The translations under genes were made by a program, and so were the position numbers. Below the pieces are notes generated by a model. That model was not told where the DNA came from. It saw only the letters and a program-made list of their open reading frames with translations, and ran no database searches. A stretch of 64,000 nucleotides of DNA from Candidatus Pantoea edessiphila. GTDB taxonomy: Bacteria; Pseudomonadota; Gammaproteobacteria; Enterobacterales; Enterobacteriaceae. Location: assembly GCF_002933315.1 (NCBI RefSeq), contig NZ_PDKT01000002.1:62001-126000 (forward strand). The letters are read 5' to 3'. Of this stretch, positions 56,079-64,000 are shown piece by piece. Positions within the stretch are counted from its first letter, which is position 1; every line of letters begins with the position of its first letter.

Positions 56079-56930
56079 TTATTGCAACTTAACTTTTTTG
56101 TAATCAATGAGTCTAGTATTTCCAATTTTAGCTGCTACCAAAATAGCTGCATTTTTACTATCTGTTGTTAATTTTTTTAATGTTAATTCATCACAAATAG
56201 CTAATCCGTCTGGTTGTAATCCATTTTTTACTAGAATAATTTTTGCTTTTTTAATAATTTGATGAATATTGAATTCTATATTGATTAATTGATGAGCCAT
56301 GTAATTCATCACTTTATTTAAATTGGCTGCTACCTTAAGTTCATATTCATTTAATTTAATATTACGAGAACTTAATGCTAAACCATCTTGATTGCGTACA
56401 GTAGGAATACCAACAATCTTAATATCAAAATTCATATCAATCACCATTTTACGGATAATCACTAGTTGCTGAAAATCTTTTTCGCCAAAATAGGCTATAT
56501 TCGGCTTGATTAAATTAAATAATTTGCTAATTATAGTAGTTACGCCTTGAAAATGACCAGGACGATGTATACCCTCTAAAATATAGGATAATTTAGGTAC
56601 GTTAACAATAGTTTGATTTGTTAATCCATATGGATACATTTCATTTATTTCTGGTATAAACATTAAATTGACTAAATTTTTTTTTAATTTTTGACAGTCT
56701 TCATTTAAAGTACGTGGATAATTTGATATATCTTTAATATTTTCAAATTGCATCGGATTTACAAATACAGAAACAATTAATATATCACTATTTTTACGTG
56801 CTATGCTAATCAATTTCAAGTGTCCATCATGTATATTTCCCATAGTAGGCACTAGTGCAATGCTTTTATTTTCTTTACGCCATATTTCCAATATGTTTTT
56901 TAGTTTAAGTAGTTTTTTTACAATCAACAC
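56079..56930 (-). CDS. panC: Pantothenate synthetase
   Basis: ATP-dependent condensation of pantoate and beta-alanine. It has 283 residues from the GTG at 56930, the same length as E. coli and collinear with it (MLIVKKLLKL to VPTMG in 31 residues each). An in-frame ATG 15 bases upstream (56945) would add MELII, which has no counterpart, and GGAA lies in place for the GTG. The motifs TMGNIHDGH and SSRNIKLN, and the QQL segment in FGEKDFQQLV, are intact. It follows panB. Confidence 0.95.
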   Translation of the reverse strand: MLIVKKLLKLKNILEIWRKENKSIALVPTMGNIHDGHLKLISIARKNSDILIVSVFVNPMQFENIKDISNYPRTLNEDCQKLKKNLVNLMFIPEINEMYPYGLTNQTIVNVPKLSYILEGIHRPGHFQGVTTIISKLFNLIKPNIAYFGEKDFQQLVIIRKMVIDMNFDIKIVGIPTVRNQDGLALSSRNIKLNEYELKVAANLNKVMNYMAHQLINIEFNIHQIIKKAKIILVKNGLQPDGLAICDELTLKKLTTDSKNAAILVAAKIGNTRLIDYKKVKLQ

Positions 56931-56948
56931 TATTATAAGTTCCATTAA

Positions 56949-57740
56949 TTAAAAACAATTTTCATTTGCTGGATAAATTCCAGATTCAACTTCATATATA
57001 TATTTACGAACAGCTGCACGTATATCTCCTGTTTCAGAAAGAAAATTTTTAGCAAATTTCGGAATAAAACCATCAGTTATACCAAAAATATCATGCATTA
57101 CTAATATTTGTCCATCTGTACTACTTCCTGCTCCGATACCTATAACTGGTATCTTTAATGTATCAGTAATAAGTTTAGATAATGTACTTGGTATACATTC
57201 TAGAACCAGTAACTTTGCTCCTGCAGCTTCAATTGCTTTTGCATTATTAAATATAATATTCGCATTTTCTGTATCAAAACCTTGTATTTTATATCCACTT
57301 AAAATATTTACTGATTGAGGTGTTAAACCAATATGACCACATACTGGTACAGAACGTTCAGTAAGCATGTGTATTGTTTCAATTACCCATGAACCACCTT
57401 CTAGTTTTACCATATTAGCTCCTAAACGCATCAGTCTAGCAGCATTTTTAAAAGACTGATTTGGTGTAGCATAACTCATAAAAGGCAAATCGGATATTAT
57501 TAATGCATGTGGTGCTCCTCTATGTACAGCAGAAGTGTGGTAAGCAATATTGTCGATTGTTACAGGAATAGTTGAGTTATGACCTTGAATAGTCATACCA
57601 AGAGAATCACCAACTAATAAAATTTGTATTCCCTCGTTAAAAAATAATTTAGCAAAACTAAAATCGTATGCAGTTAAAGCAGCAAATTTTTTTCTCTTTT
57701 TTTTCCATTTGTTTAGATAAGAAATAGTAGTTGATTTCAT
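56949..57740 (-). CDS. panB: 3-methyl-2-oxobutanoate hydroxymethyltransferase
   Basis: Makes ketopantoate from 2-ketoisovalerate, an intermediate of the valine pathway that IlvIH serves. It has 263 residues (E. coli 264), with [25 protein letters not shown] and the catalytic glutamate in LECIP. panC starts just after its stop, but panD is absent from its usual site beyond panC, so beta-alanine must come from elsewhere. Confidence 0.96.
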   Translation of the reverse strand: MKSTTISYLNKWKKKRKKFAALTAYDFSFAKLFFNEGIQILLVGDSLGMTIQGHNSTIPVTIDNIAYHTSAVHRGAPHALIISDLPFMSYATPNQSFKNAARLMRLGANMVKLEGGSWVIETIHMLTERSVPVCGHIGLTPQSVNILSGYKIQGFDTENANIIFNNAKAIEAAGAKLLVLECIPSTLSKLITDTLKIPVIGIGAGSSTDGQILVMHDIFGITDGFIPKFAKNFLSETGDIRAAVRKYIYEVESGIYPANENCF

Positions 57741-57822
57741 TTTTTTCTCAATATAAGAGATATTTATAAATTTACGTCAATAAATATCGTCATAAAACAT
57801 ACAAAAAAATATAAATTATAAT

Positions 57823-58308
57823 TTATATTTTACATATTTTAATTGTACTTGTATCAAGTGTAACTAAAATATCCTTAGCGCGTTTTCCATTTGGCAGTAT
57901 GATATTTGGAGAAATTTGAACTAAAGGTAGTAACATAAAAACACGATTTATCATATCATAATGTGGTATAATTAAATCATTAGTATTAATTAGCTTATTT
58001 TCAAATAACATTATATCAATATCTATGGTACGTGGTCCCCAACGTTCAATATAGCGAATACGACCTTGTTTTAATTCAATTTCTTGTAGTAATTTCAGTA
58101 AATTATTTGGTGAAAGTTTAGTTTTTAATGCCACGACCATATTAAGATAGTTATCTTGATTTTTTAGGCCATAAGGCAATGTACAATAAATTTGAGAAGT
58201 TGCAATGCGCTTTGTTTTTGGTATCTTATCTATTTCTTTTAAAGCTGTTTTTATTTGATGCATTGGATGATTGAGATTACTGCCTAGGGCTAAATAAGTT
58301 GTACTCAT
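57823..58308 (-). CDS. folK: 2-amino-4-hydroxy-6-hydroxymethyldihydropteridine pyrophosphokinase
   Basis: Activates the pterin for folate synthesis. It has 161 residues (E. coli 159), with ALGSNLNHP at residues 7-15 and the signature RWGPRTIDIDIMLFE around residue 90. Together with FolA it shows that folate synthesis is at least partly kept. It sits between panB and pcnB as in E. coli. Confidence 0.96.
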   Translation of the reverse strand: MSTTYLALGSNLNHPMHQIKTALKEIDKIPKTKRIATSQIYCTLPYGLKNQDNYLNMVVALKTKLSPNNLLKLLQEIELKQGRIRYIERWGPRTIDIDIMLFENKLINTNDLIIPHYDMINRVFMLLPLVQISPNIILPNGKRAKDILVTLDTSTIKICKI

Positions 58309-58336
58309 AGTTTTTTACTATTTTATAGTATATCAT

Positions 58337-59608
58337 TCATAATGAAATTAAATTATTACTAATTTTAGTATGAATGCTATTTTTTTTTATTGATGATATT
58401 TTATGCTGATGCCAATTACTGCTAAGTTTTCTTAATTCTGGACTGTTTTCTACAGTAGCACGTAGCATAAGCAAATTATATGCTACTCTAAATTTTGGAT
58501 TTAATAATAATTTTTTAGCACGTTTTCCGTAAATACGAGACATATATAATTGTAATTTCCAAATATCTTTAATCAAAGAAGTTATTTTTTTCGGAATTGT
58601 TAATACTCGGCATGCTTCCTCTAGAGTACTGTTTATAGCAATTGAAAAAGCATCGTAATATGTCAAAGAATTGGAATGTTTTTGAACAACTAGTTCAGCA
58701 GCATTTAATTGAGGATACCAAAACATTGCAGCAAATAAAAATACTGGATTAACACGCATTTGATTCTGTATTCTATTATCAGTATTTTTTAATAGTTGAA
58801 CAAGCATCCGTTCTGTTATGCTATCACCTTTTTTAGTAAAATTTTCTGCCAATGTTGGAAATAATAATTGAAACAATTGATACTCACATAATTTACAATA
58901 AGTAAGATAACCGTAACCGGTGTGAAAAAGTTTTAAAGATTCTTCAAAAAGACGTGAAGGGGGGATATTATGTAATAATAATGCTAGTCTTGGTATTGGT
59001 TCAGCAGTTTCTGGTGCAATACTCATATTTAATTTTGCAGCAAACCTTGTTACACGCAACATACGTACTGGATCTTCACGATAGCGAGTTTCTGGATCTC
59101 CAATTAACCTAATAATACCTTTTTGAAGATCACGTAAACCTCCTACATAATCACGTACACTGAAATCTGTCATGCTATAGTATAAACTATTGATAGTAAT
59201 GTCTCTACGATGTGCATCGTCTTCTATCTTTCCAAATGTATTATCACTTAATAGCATACCATTTTTATTAAATTTAAAATTTTTGTAATGTTCCTTATAT
59301 TCCTTGATTAAATTATCTCTTCTAAAAGTAGCAACTTCAATTATTTCTGCATTAAAAATTATATGAGCTAATATAAATCTACGACCAACTAAACGACAAT
59401 TACGAAATAATTTTATCATTTGTTCTGGTGTAGCATTAGTAGTTATATCAAAATCTTTGGGTTTTTGTCCTAATAGTAAATCACGTACACCACCTCCTAC
59501 TAAATAGGCTTCATAACCAGCTTTATTTAGTCGATATAATACCTTAAGAGCATTTTTGCTAATGTTTTTACGAGATATCATATGTTTTATGCGAGGAATC
59601 ATTACCAT
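58337..59608 (-). CDS. pcnB: Poly(A) polymerase I
   Basis: Adds poly(A) tails that promote RNA decay. It has 423 residues from the ATG at 59608 (E. coli about 465), with [12 protein letters not shown] and the catalytic DFD in [21 protein letters not shown], and [16 protein letters not shown], are also intact. The N-terminal extension and the basic C-terminal tail of E. coli PcnB are missing. The start is unusual: an in-frame stop lies 10-12 bases before the ATG, and two ATT codons separate them; E. coli pcnB starts at AUU. A strong AAGGAGGT lies 25 bases upstream of the ATG. Confidence 0.94.
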   Translation of the reverse strand: MVMIPRIKHMISRKNISKNALKVLYRLNKAGYEAYLVGGGVRDLLLGQKPKDFDITTNATPEQMIKLFRNCRLVGRRFILAHIIFNAEIIEVATFRRDNLIKEYKEHYKNFKFNKNGMLLSDNTFGKIEDDAHRRDITINSLYYSMTDFSVRDYVGGLRDLQKGIIRLIGDPETRYREDPVRMLRVTRFAAKLNMSIAPETAEPIPRLALLLHNIPPSRLFEESLKLFHTGYGYLTYCKLCEYQLFQLLFPTLAENFTKKGDSITERMLVQLLKNTDNRIQNQMRVNPVFLFAAMFWYPQLNAAELVVQKHSNSLTYYDAFSIAINSTLEEACRVLTIPKKITSLIKDIWKLQLYMSRIYGKRAKKLLLNPKFRVAYNLLMLRATVENSPELRKLSSNWHQHKISSIKKNSIHTKISNNLISL

Positions 59609-59633
59609 AATAATATTTTAAACCTTTACTGGT

Positions 59634-59669
59634 ACCTCCTTAATTAAGTTTAAATATATTTAAACTTAA
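59634..59669 (-). promoter_or_regulatory. Palindrome and displaced Shine-Dalgarno sequence before pcnB
   Basis: A perfect 26-base palindrome (59644-59669) containing one G-C pair per arm lies 2 bases before AAGGAGGT (59641-59634, minus strand). That Shine-Dalgarno sequence is 25 bases from the pcnB ATG and has no start codon at normal distance. The palindrome could form a hairpin next to it and limit ribosome entry. gluQ, upstream in E. coli, is gone. Confidence 0.55.
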
Positions 59670-59858
59670 ATTGCTAAATAAAAAAATTATATTTACAATG
59701 AAATTCATATTGATATGTATTATATAATTATTCGATACGTTGCAAAAAATATCTCATTTTGTTGTATAAAATGCATTGAAAATGGTAATAATATTTTATT
59801 TAAAATAATTAACTTTCCTGTATATATAACTATGAATATAATAAACATTAATTACTTA

Positions 59859-60314
59859 TTAAATAGCTGTTTGTTTTTCACGAATTTCTGCTATTGTTTT
59901 GCAATCAATACATAAATCAGCAGTTGGACGAGCTTCTAAACGACGAATGCCTATCTCAATACCACAGGATTCACAATAACCAAAGTCATCATCCTCAACT
60001 TTTTTTAACGTTCTGTCTATTTTTTTAATTAGCTTAAGCTCCCTGTCTCGAGTTCGTAATTCCAAGCTAAATTCTTCTTCTTGTGAAGCACGATCTATAG
60101 GATCAGGAAAATTAGAAGGTTCATCTTGCATATTAGTTAAAGTACGATCAACTTCATGTTGTAACTGATTTCGCCATGCTTTTAAAATCTTACGAAAATG
60201 ATTTAACTGATTAGAGTTCATATATTTTTCATTTGGTTTTTCTTTATAAGTTTTTACTCCAGCTATAGCAAGAATACTTAGAGATGATATTTTGCGTTTT
60301 TTTTCTTCTTGCAT
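59859..60314 (-). CDS. dksA: RNA polymerase-binding transcription factor DksA
   Basis: Binds the RNA polymerase secondary channel and works with ppGpp. It has 151 residues, as in E. coli. A coiled-coil with [17 protein letters not shown] (conserved tip DxxDxA) precedes the zinc finger C114-x2-C117 and C135-x2-C138 (GYCESCG, LCIDCK). AAGGAG precedes the ATG. It is a rare regulator to survive in such a genome. Confidence 0.97.
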   Translation of the reverse strand: MQEEKKRKISSLSILAIAGVKTYKEKPNEKYMNSNQLNHFRKILKAWRNQLQHEVDRTLTNMQDEPSNFPDPIDRASQEEEFSLELRTRDRELKLIKKIDRTLKKVEDDDFGYCESCGIEIGIRRLEARPTADLCIDCKTIAEIREKQTAI

Positions 60315-60644
60315 ATTATTTCTCCTTAAGAAAGATAAAAAATATAAATTTTAATAAAATCGTTTTAATTATATGTTTTTTCTATTAAAACAGAACTATT
60401 ATTTATGTAAAATATAAAAAATGTCACAACCAAAAAAATAATAAATATTAATATAATACTCTCTTAAAAATTTTTTAAATTTAATTATAGTAGAAAATAT
60501 ATCATTATTAATGATTAAAAAAAAAAGATAAAATCAATACAATTTAAATATTTATTTCAATTCATTATAATAAATTAAATTATTTTTAAAATTTAATAAT
60601 ATACATTCTGCATTACATAACATAATCATATTTTTCTGAAATTT
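60315..60644. other. Non-coding gap between hemL and dksA
   Basis: 330 AT-rich bases with the dksA ribosome-binding site at its left end. A 15-base palindrome TCATTA-T-TAATGA lies near 60510, beside a run of ten A. I see no gene remnant here. Confidence 0.5.
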
Positions 60645-61925
60645 TTATAATTTAGAAAAACAAATATTAGCAATATCTATAGTATTTTTAATATCTTCCA
60701 TAGTATGAGTTAGTGATACAAAATTGGTTTCAAAAGGTGATGGAGCGAAATATATTCCTTCTTTTAACATTAAATGGAAGAATTTTTTAAATATTTCAAT
60801 GTTGCATTGCATAACATCTGTATAGCAATTTACACTATGATTTTTAGTAAAAAATAAACCAAACATACCTCCAATATTATTTATTACTAAAGGAATATTA
60901 TTATTTTTTGCTGCCTGAATTAAACCCGTAGTTAATTTTACAGTTAAATCATTTAATATTTGGTATGTATATGGTTTTTTAATTTGCATTAAACAGTTAT
61001 ATCCTGCTGACATTACTATTGGATTACCAGAAAAGGTTCCAGCTTGATAAATTTCTCCAATTGGTGATAGTTGAGCCATAAATTCTTGCTTACCGCCAAA
61101 AGCACCAACAGGCATACCACCACCTATTATTTTTCCTAAACAAGTAACATCAGGTTGTATATTATAGTATTCTTGAGCACCTCCTAATGCAACTCGAAAA
61201 CCGCTCATTACTTCATCAAAAATCAATAATGCACCGAATTCATTACATAAGCTGCGCAATCCTTGTAAAAAATTTGGTTTTGGTAAAATACAACTCATAT
61301 TACCTGCTACTGGTTCTACAATAATTGCAGCTATATCTTTAGGATGTTTTTTAAACATTTTACTTACTGAATCTAAATCATTATATTCACAAATTAATGT
61401 GTTTTTTATAAAATCATAGGGTATACCTAATGATTTTAAGTAATTTTTATTACTTAGATTATAATTAACATTAACTAGTAAGCAATCAACATGACCATGA
61501 TAACACCCTCTAAATTTAATAATTTTATTACGATTAGTTACTCCTCTTGATAAACGAATAGCACTCATAGTCGCTTCGGTTCCAGAATTTACCATACGTA
61601 ACATTTCTATACTTTCTATTATATTACAAATTAATTGAGATATAAGTATTTCTATTTTCGTAGGTGTTCCAAAACTTAAACCATGTTTTATCATTTCAAT
61701 AGTTGCTTGACGTATTATTTCATTATTGTGACCAATTATCATAGATCCCCAAGAACCAACATAATCTATATAACGTTTGCCATCTACGTCATATAAATAG
61801 GCATCTTGAGCTCTTTGTACAAAAAATGGTGTTCCTCCTACATTTTTAAATGATCTTACTGGAGAGTTTACTCCTCCGGGAATAATTTTTTTTGCAATAG
61901 AAAATAGTTTTTTAGAATTATTCAT
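60645..61925 (-). CDS. hemL: Glutamate-1-semialdehyde 2,1-aminomutase
   Basis: PLP enzyme making 5-aminolevulinate, entry to haem. It has 426 residues from the ATG at 61925, the same length as E. coli. A second ATG 9 bases upstream (61934) adds three residues, but the inner one aligns and has GGA at good distance. The motifs [13 protein letters not shown] and [11 protein letters not shown], and the PLP lysine in [13 protein letters not shown] near residue 265, are present. It is divergent from erpA. Confidence 0.96.
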   Translation of the reverse strand: MNNSKKLFSIAKKIIPGGVNSPVRSFKNVGGTPFFVQRAQDAYLYDVDGKRYIDYVGSWGSMIIGHNNEIIRQATIEMIKHGLSFGTPTKIEILISQLICNIIESIEMLRMVNSGTEATMSAIRLSRGVTNRNKIIKFRGCYHGHVDCLLVNVNYNLSNKNYLKSLGIPYDFIKNTLICEYNDLDSVSKMFKKHPKDIAAIIVEPVAGNMSCILPKPNFLQGLRSLCNEFGALLIFDEVMSGFRVALGGAQEYYNIQPDVTCLGKIIGGGMPVGAFGGKQEFMAQLSPIGEIYQAGTFSGNPIVMSAGYNCLMQIKKPYTYQILNDLTVKLTTGLIQAAKNNNIPLVINNIGGMFGLFFTKNHSVNCYTDVMQCNIEIFKKFFHLMLKEGIYFAPSPFETNFVSLTHTMEDIKNTIDIANICFSKL

Positions 61926-62060
61926 TTTTTCCATAATAAAAATATGACTAAAAAAACAATATTTACTTGATTATATATTCAAGTGCGATAAAAATATCAT
62001 AAATAAAAAATTAAAAATACATATTTAAAATTTATTAATTAACATTTATATTATTATGTT

Positions 62061-62092
62061 AACAAAAATTTTTATTTAGAAAAATTTTTGTT
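62061..62092 (+). repeat. Hairpin in the erpA leader
   Basis: Perfect 13-base arms (62061-62073 and 62080-62092) of the type AACAAAAATTTTT with a 6-base loop. It ends 31 bases before the erpA ATG. It may be an mRNA-stabilising or regulatory stem; no T-run beyond the arms makes a terminator clear. Confidence 0.55.
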
Positions 62093-62123
62093 TAAATATT
62101 TTGATTGGAGTTAGATTATAAAT

Positions 62124-62459
62124 ATGAAAATAACACCATTAAATTTTACTAATGCAGCATTAAATAAAATTAAATACTTAATAAAAAATGAAAAAAATGA
62201 ATTATTAAAATTACGTATATATATTTCAGGTGGAGGTTGTAGTGGATTTCAATATGGTTTTAAATTAGATGATAAAATACATAAAGAAGACATTATTTTT
62301 AAAAAAAATGGTATAACTTTGATTATAGATCCTATAAGCATTCAATATTTAAGTGGAAGTTCAATAGATTATAAAGAAACCTTAGAAGGATCTCGTTTTA
62401 CAGTGATGAATCCTAATGCTAAAACTACATGTAGTTGTGGTTCATCATTTAGTATTTAA
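62124..62459 (+). CDS. erpA: Iron-sulfur cluster carrier ErpA
   Basis: A-type carrier that delivers [4Fe-4S] clusters to apoproteins, in E. coli especially to IspG and IspH. It has 111 residues (E. coli 114). The three cluster cysteines are in [10 protein letters not shown] near residue 36 and CSCGSSFSI at the C-terminus. GGAG lies 13 bases before the ATG, rather far. Known clients IspH and LeuC are encoded in this window. Confidence 0.95.
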   Translation: MKITPLNFTNAALNKIKYLIKNEKNELLKLRIYISGGGCSGFQYGFKLDDKIHKEDIIFKKNGITLIIDPISIQYLSGSSIDYKETLEGSRFTVMNPNAKTTCSCGSSFSI

Positions 62460-62580
62460 AATAAGTAACATTCATATTACAAGAATTGCATATCATAAAT
62501 ATGATATAATTTATTGTTAACGTTCTTATTCTACATTTTTTAAACAAAAAAAACAAATATTGTTTGCTAATGTTAATACA

Positions 62581-62600
62581 ATTTCTAATTAATTAGAAAT
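62581..62600. repeat. 20-base palindrome at the end of mtn
   Basis: Perfect palindrome of ATTTCTAATT and its complement, overlapping the mtn stop codon in the convergent erpA-mtn gap. It could act as a two-way transcript end. A second stem ATATCAT-4-ATGATAT lies in the same gap. Function is inferred from position. Confidence 0.45.
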
Positions 62601-63284
62601 GTTTGTTAATATTTTATTAATAGCTATACAACATTTTTCAGTACTATTAATTAAGTTTTTTTTAAAATTTATATTTGATTGTTTACTTACAATATCAGAA
62701 ATAGAACGTATTGCTATAAAAGGTATTTGAAATATATAACAAATGTGAGCAATAGCAGCAGATTCCATTTCAATAGCAACTGCTTTTGGAAAATTTGTAA
62801 AAATGAACTTTAAATACTTTATATCGTTTATAAATTTATCGCCACTAACTATAAGACCTTTTTTAAATCTAAAATTTAATTGATTCATACAAATTTCAGT
62901 TTGATTAATTAAATCTTTATTAGCTGTAAATTTTATAGGAAAACCACTGACTTGTCCTAGTTTATAACCAAAAGCAGTCATATCCACATCATAGTAAGAA
63001 ACTTCATTTGCTATTACAATATCTCCTATTTGTAATTCTGAAATTATACTACCAGCTGTACCTATATTAATGATTACGTTTGGTTTATAATTATTTACTA
63101 AAATTGTAGTTCCTAAAGATGCTAGAGTTTTGCCGACACCTGATACTACAAGTATAATAGTAATATTTTTTATTAATCCTATATAAATTTTGCATCCACC
63201 AACTAAAAAGGTTTTATGCTGATTCATCCTATAACGTATAAATTTTATTTCTTCTTCCAATGCACTTATAATTCCTATAATCAT
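62589..63284 (-). CDS. mtn: 5'-methylthioadenosine/S-adenosylhomocysteine nucleosidase
   Basis: Cleaves MTA, SAH and 5'-deoxyadenosine, products of SAM enzymes that would otherwise inhibit them. It has 231 residues (E. coli 232). The catalytic residues are E12 (SALEEEI), the glutamate in AIEMESAAIAH and the aspartate in RSISDIV. Its start region is duplicated (63279-63316). dgt, next in E. coli, is lost. Confidence 0.96.
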   Translation of the reverse strand: MIIGIISALEEEIKFIRYRMNQHKTFLVGGCKIYIGLIKNITIILVVSGVGKTLASLGTTILVNNYKPNVIINIGTAGSIISELQIGDIVIANEVSYYDVDMTAFGYKLGQVSGFPIKFTANKDLINQTEICMNQLNFRFKKGLIVSGDKFINDIKYLKFIFTNFPKAVAIEMESAAIAHICYIFQIPFIAIRSISDIVSKQSNINFKKNLINSTEKCCIAINKILTNISN

Positions 63285-63317
63285 AAGTAATCTCTTTAAT
63301 CATAAGTAATCTCTTTA
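63279..63317 (-). repeat. 19-base tandem duplication over the mtn start
   Basis: AATCATAAGTAATCTCTTT occurs twice without a gap (63279-63297 and 63298-63316), plus one more matching base. Each copy carries, on the minus strand, AAAGAGATTACTT followed by ATG. Because 19 is not a multiple of 3, the upstream ATG is out of frame with mtn and would open a short overlapping frame. Confidence 0.85.
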
Positions 63318-63830
63318 TTAAAAATAATAACTAAATATAGCTATTTTTAATGATTATAATTACTAATTATAGTTTTTTATATTTGACTAAAAACTATTAA
63401 TGTATTTTAAATAACTAATATGCAATTTAAACTGAAGGTTTGAAATATTTCTTATTTCTATCTATATAATTAGAGTTATATATATTAATTATTTTGATAC
63501 ACATTAAATAATTACAAATATAAATATCGAATATGTTTATATTTAATAGATTTTATAAAAATTATAAGTAAAATATATATAATATAAAAATTTTTTACTT
63601 CTTAACAAATTTTTATAAAATTGAATTAAAGAGTTACTAGTATAATTTTAATATTAACAACATATACATTAACAACATATAATATGTAATATATTTTTAT
63701 ATTCGCTCTGTTCTTTTATTTCATGATTTAAAAAATATTGAAATAATAGATTCAGGGAAATTTTTACATAAAATTACTTAATAGTCTATTTGATAGTAAA
63801 AATTTTAATTATTTAAGAGATCTTTGATAA
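63285..63830. other. Non-coding gap between mtn and degP
   Basis: 546 AT-rich bases in place of dgt. Besides the mtn duplication it holds a 15-base tandem pair, ATTAACAACATATAC and a near copy, at 63653-63682. I do not see a convincing sigma-E promoter (GAACTT / TCTGA) for degP. No gene remnant is visible. Confidence 0.5.
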
Positions 63831-64000
63831 ATGAAAAAAGCATTGTTAATATTAAACGCATTAGTACTTAATTTTATTATATTAATTAATAATTTTATAA
63901 ATATTTTCCCAGTAGAAGCTCACAACAGCAGTCAATTTTTAAGTTTATCACCAATGCTAAATAAAACTATGCCAGCAGTAGTAAGTATTCTTGCAGAAGG
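63831..64000 (+). CDS. degP: Periplasmic serine protease/chaperone DegP, 5' part (partial)
   Basis: The first 56 residues of a DegP/HtrA-type protein run off the window edge. A lysine-initiated hydrophobic signal peptide (MKKALLILNALVL to about residue 28) is followed by SLSPMLNKTMPAVVSI, matching the start of mature E. coli DegP. Its place after mtn supports degP over degQ. The catalytic triad and PDZ domains lie outside the window. Confidence 0.87.
   Translation, partial: MKKALLILNALVLNFIILINNFINIFPVEAHNSSQFLSLSPMLNKTMPAVVSILAE

Noticed and set aside
59715-59915. 66-codon plus-strand frame between pcnB and dksA
   Set aside because: Runs into the 3' end of dksA in antisense, is rich in isoleucine, asparagine and cysteine as expected of random AT-rich DNA, and has no ribosome-binding site.

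Overview
The window is about 30% GC by eye and reads as a chromosome segment of an obligate, genome-reduced insect endosymbiont of the Enterobacterales, of the Blochmannia, Ishikawaella or Tachikawaea kind. Every gene has a close Escherichia coli orthologue. The gene order and strand follow the E. coli chromosome from thrA (0 min) to degP (about 4 min) without a rearrangement, but most intervening genes are gone, so about 180 kb of E. coli map is compressed into 64 kb. Gaps between genes are very AT-rich. I see no tRNA or rRNA gene, insertion sequence, prophage, CRISPR array or defence system. The exact genus cannot be fixed from this sequence alone; hemL, nadC, zapD and mog together argue against Buchnera.

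Layout: (1) 1-3714, thrA (3' part), thrB, thrC and mog. (2) 3715-7473, dnaK behind a well-preserved sigma-32 promoter, dnaJ, and rpsT on the minus strand. (3) 7734-19024, ribF-ileS-lspA-ispH, dapB, carA-carB, folA on plus. (4) 19097-23428, surA-pdxA-rsmA-apaG-apaH on minus. (5) 23671-28348, leuABCD on minus; 28761-30977, ilvI-ilvH on plus. (6) 31192-43069, the mra/mur (dcw) cluster with rsmH, murE, murF, mraY, murD, murG, murC, ddlB and ftsZ, but without mraZ, ftsL, ftsI, ftsW, ftsQ, ftsA and lpxC. (7) 43643-48870, secA, then coaE-zapD and nadC on minus. (8) 49836-56001, pyruvate dehydrogenase aceE-aceF-lpd and hpt. (9) 56079-61925, panB-panC, folK, pcnB, dksA and hemL on minus. (10) 62124-64000, erpA, mtn and the start of degP.

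The gene set fits a nutritional symbiont. It covers threonine, leucine, valine/isoleucine, the lysine/DAP step dapB and carbamoyl phosphate for arginine and pyrimidines, plus cofactor steps for NAD, pantothenate/CoA, folate, pyridoxal phosphate, FAD, isoprenoids, haem and Fe-S clusters. Pyruvate dehydrogenase supplies acetyl-CoA. The cell still makes peptidoglycan precursors up to lipid II, and keeps SecA, SurA, LspA and DegP for envelope proteins. The neighbouring LPS genes lptD and lpxC and most division genes are missing from their usual places. Local regulators (leuO, cra, pdhR, mraZ) are also gone.

I found no new multi-gene system. The points most worth following are: the stripped division cluster with an intact FtsZ C-terminal tail; the strongly conserved, GC-rich 5' end of dnaK behind its sigma-32 promoter; a leu attenuator-like hairpin; nested inverted repeats in the 965-nt nadC-aceE gap; the odd pcnB translation start; and a 19-bp tandem duplication of the mtn ribosome-binding site and start codon.
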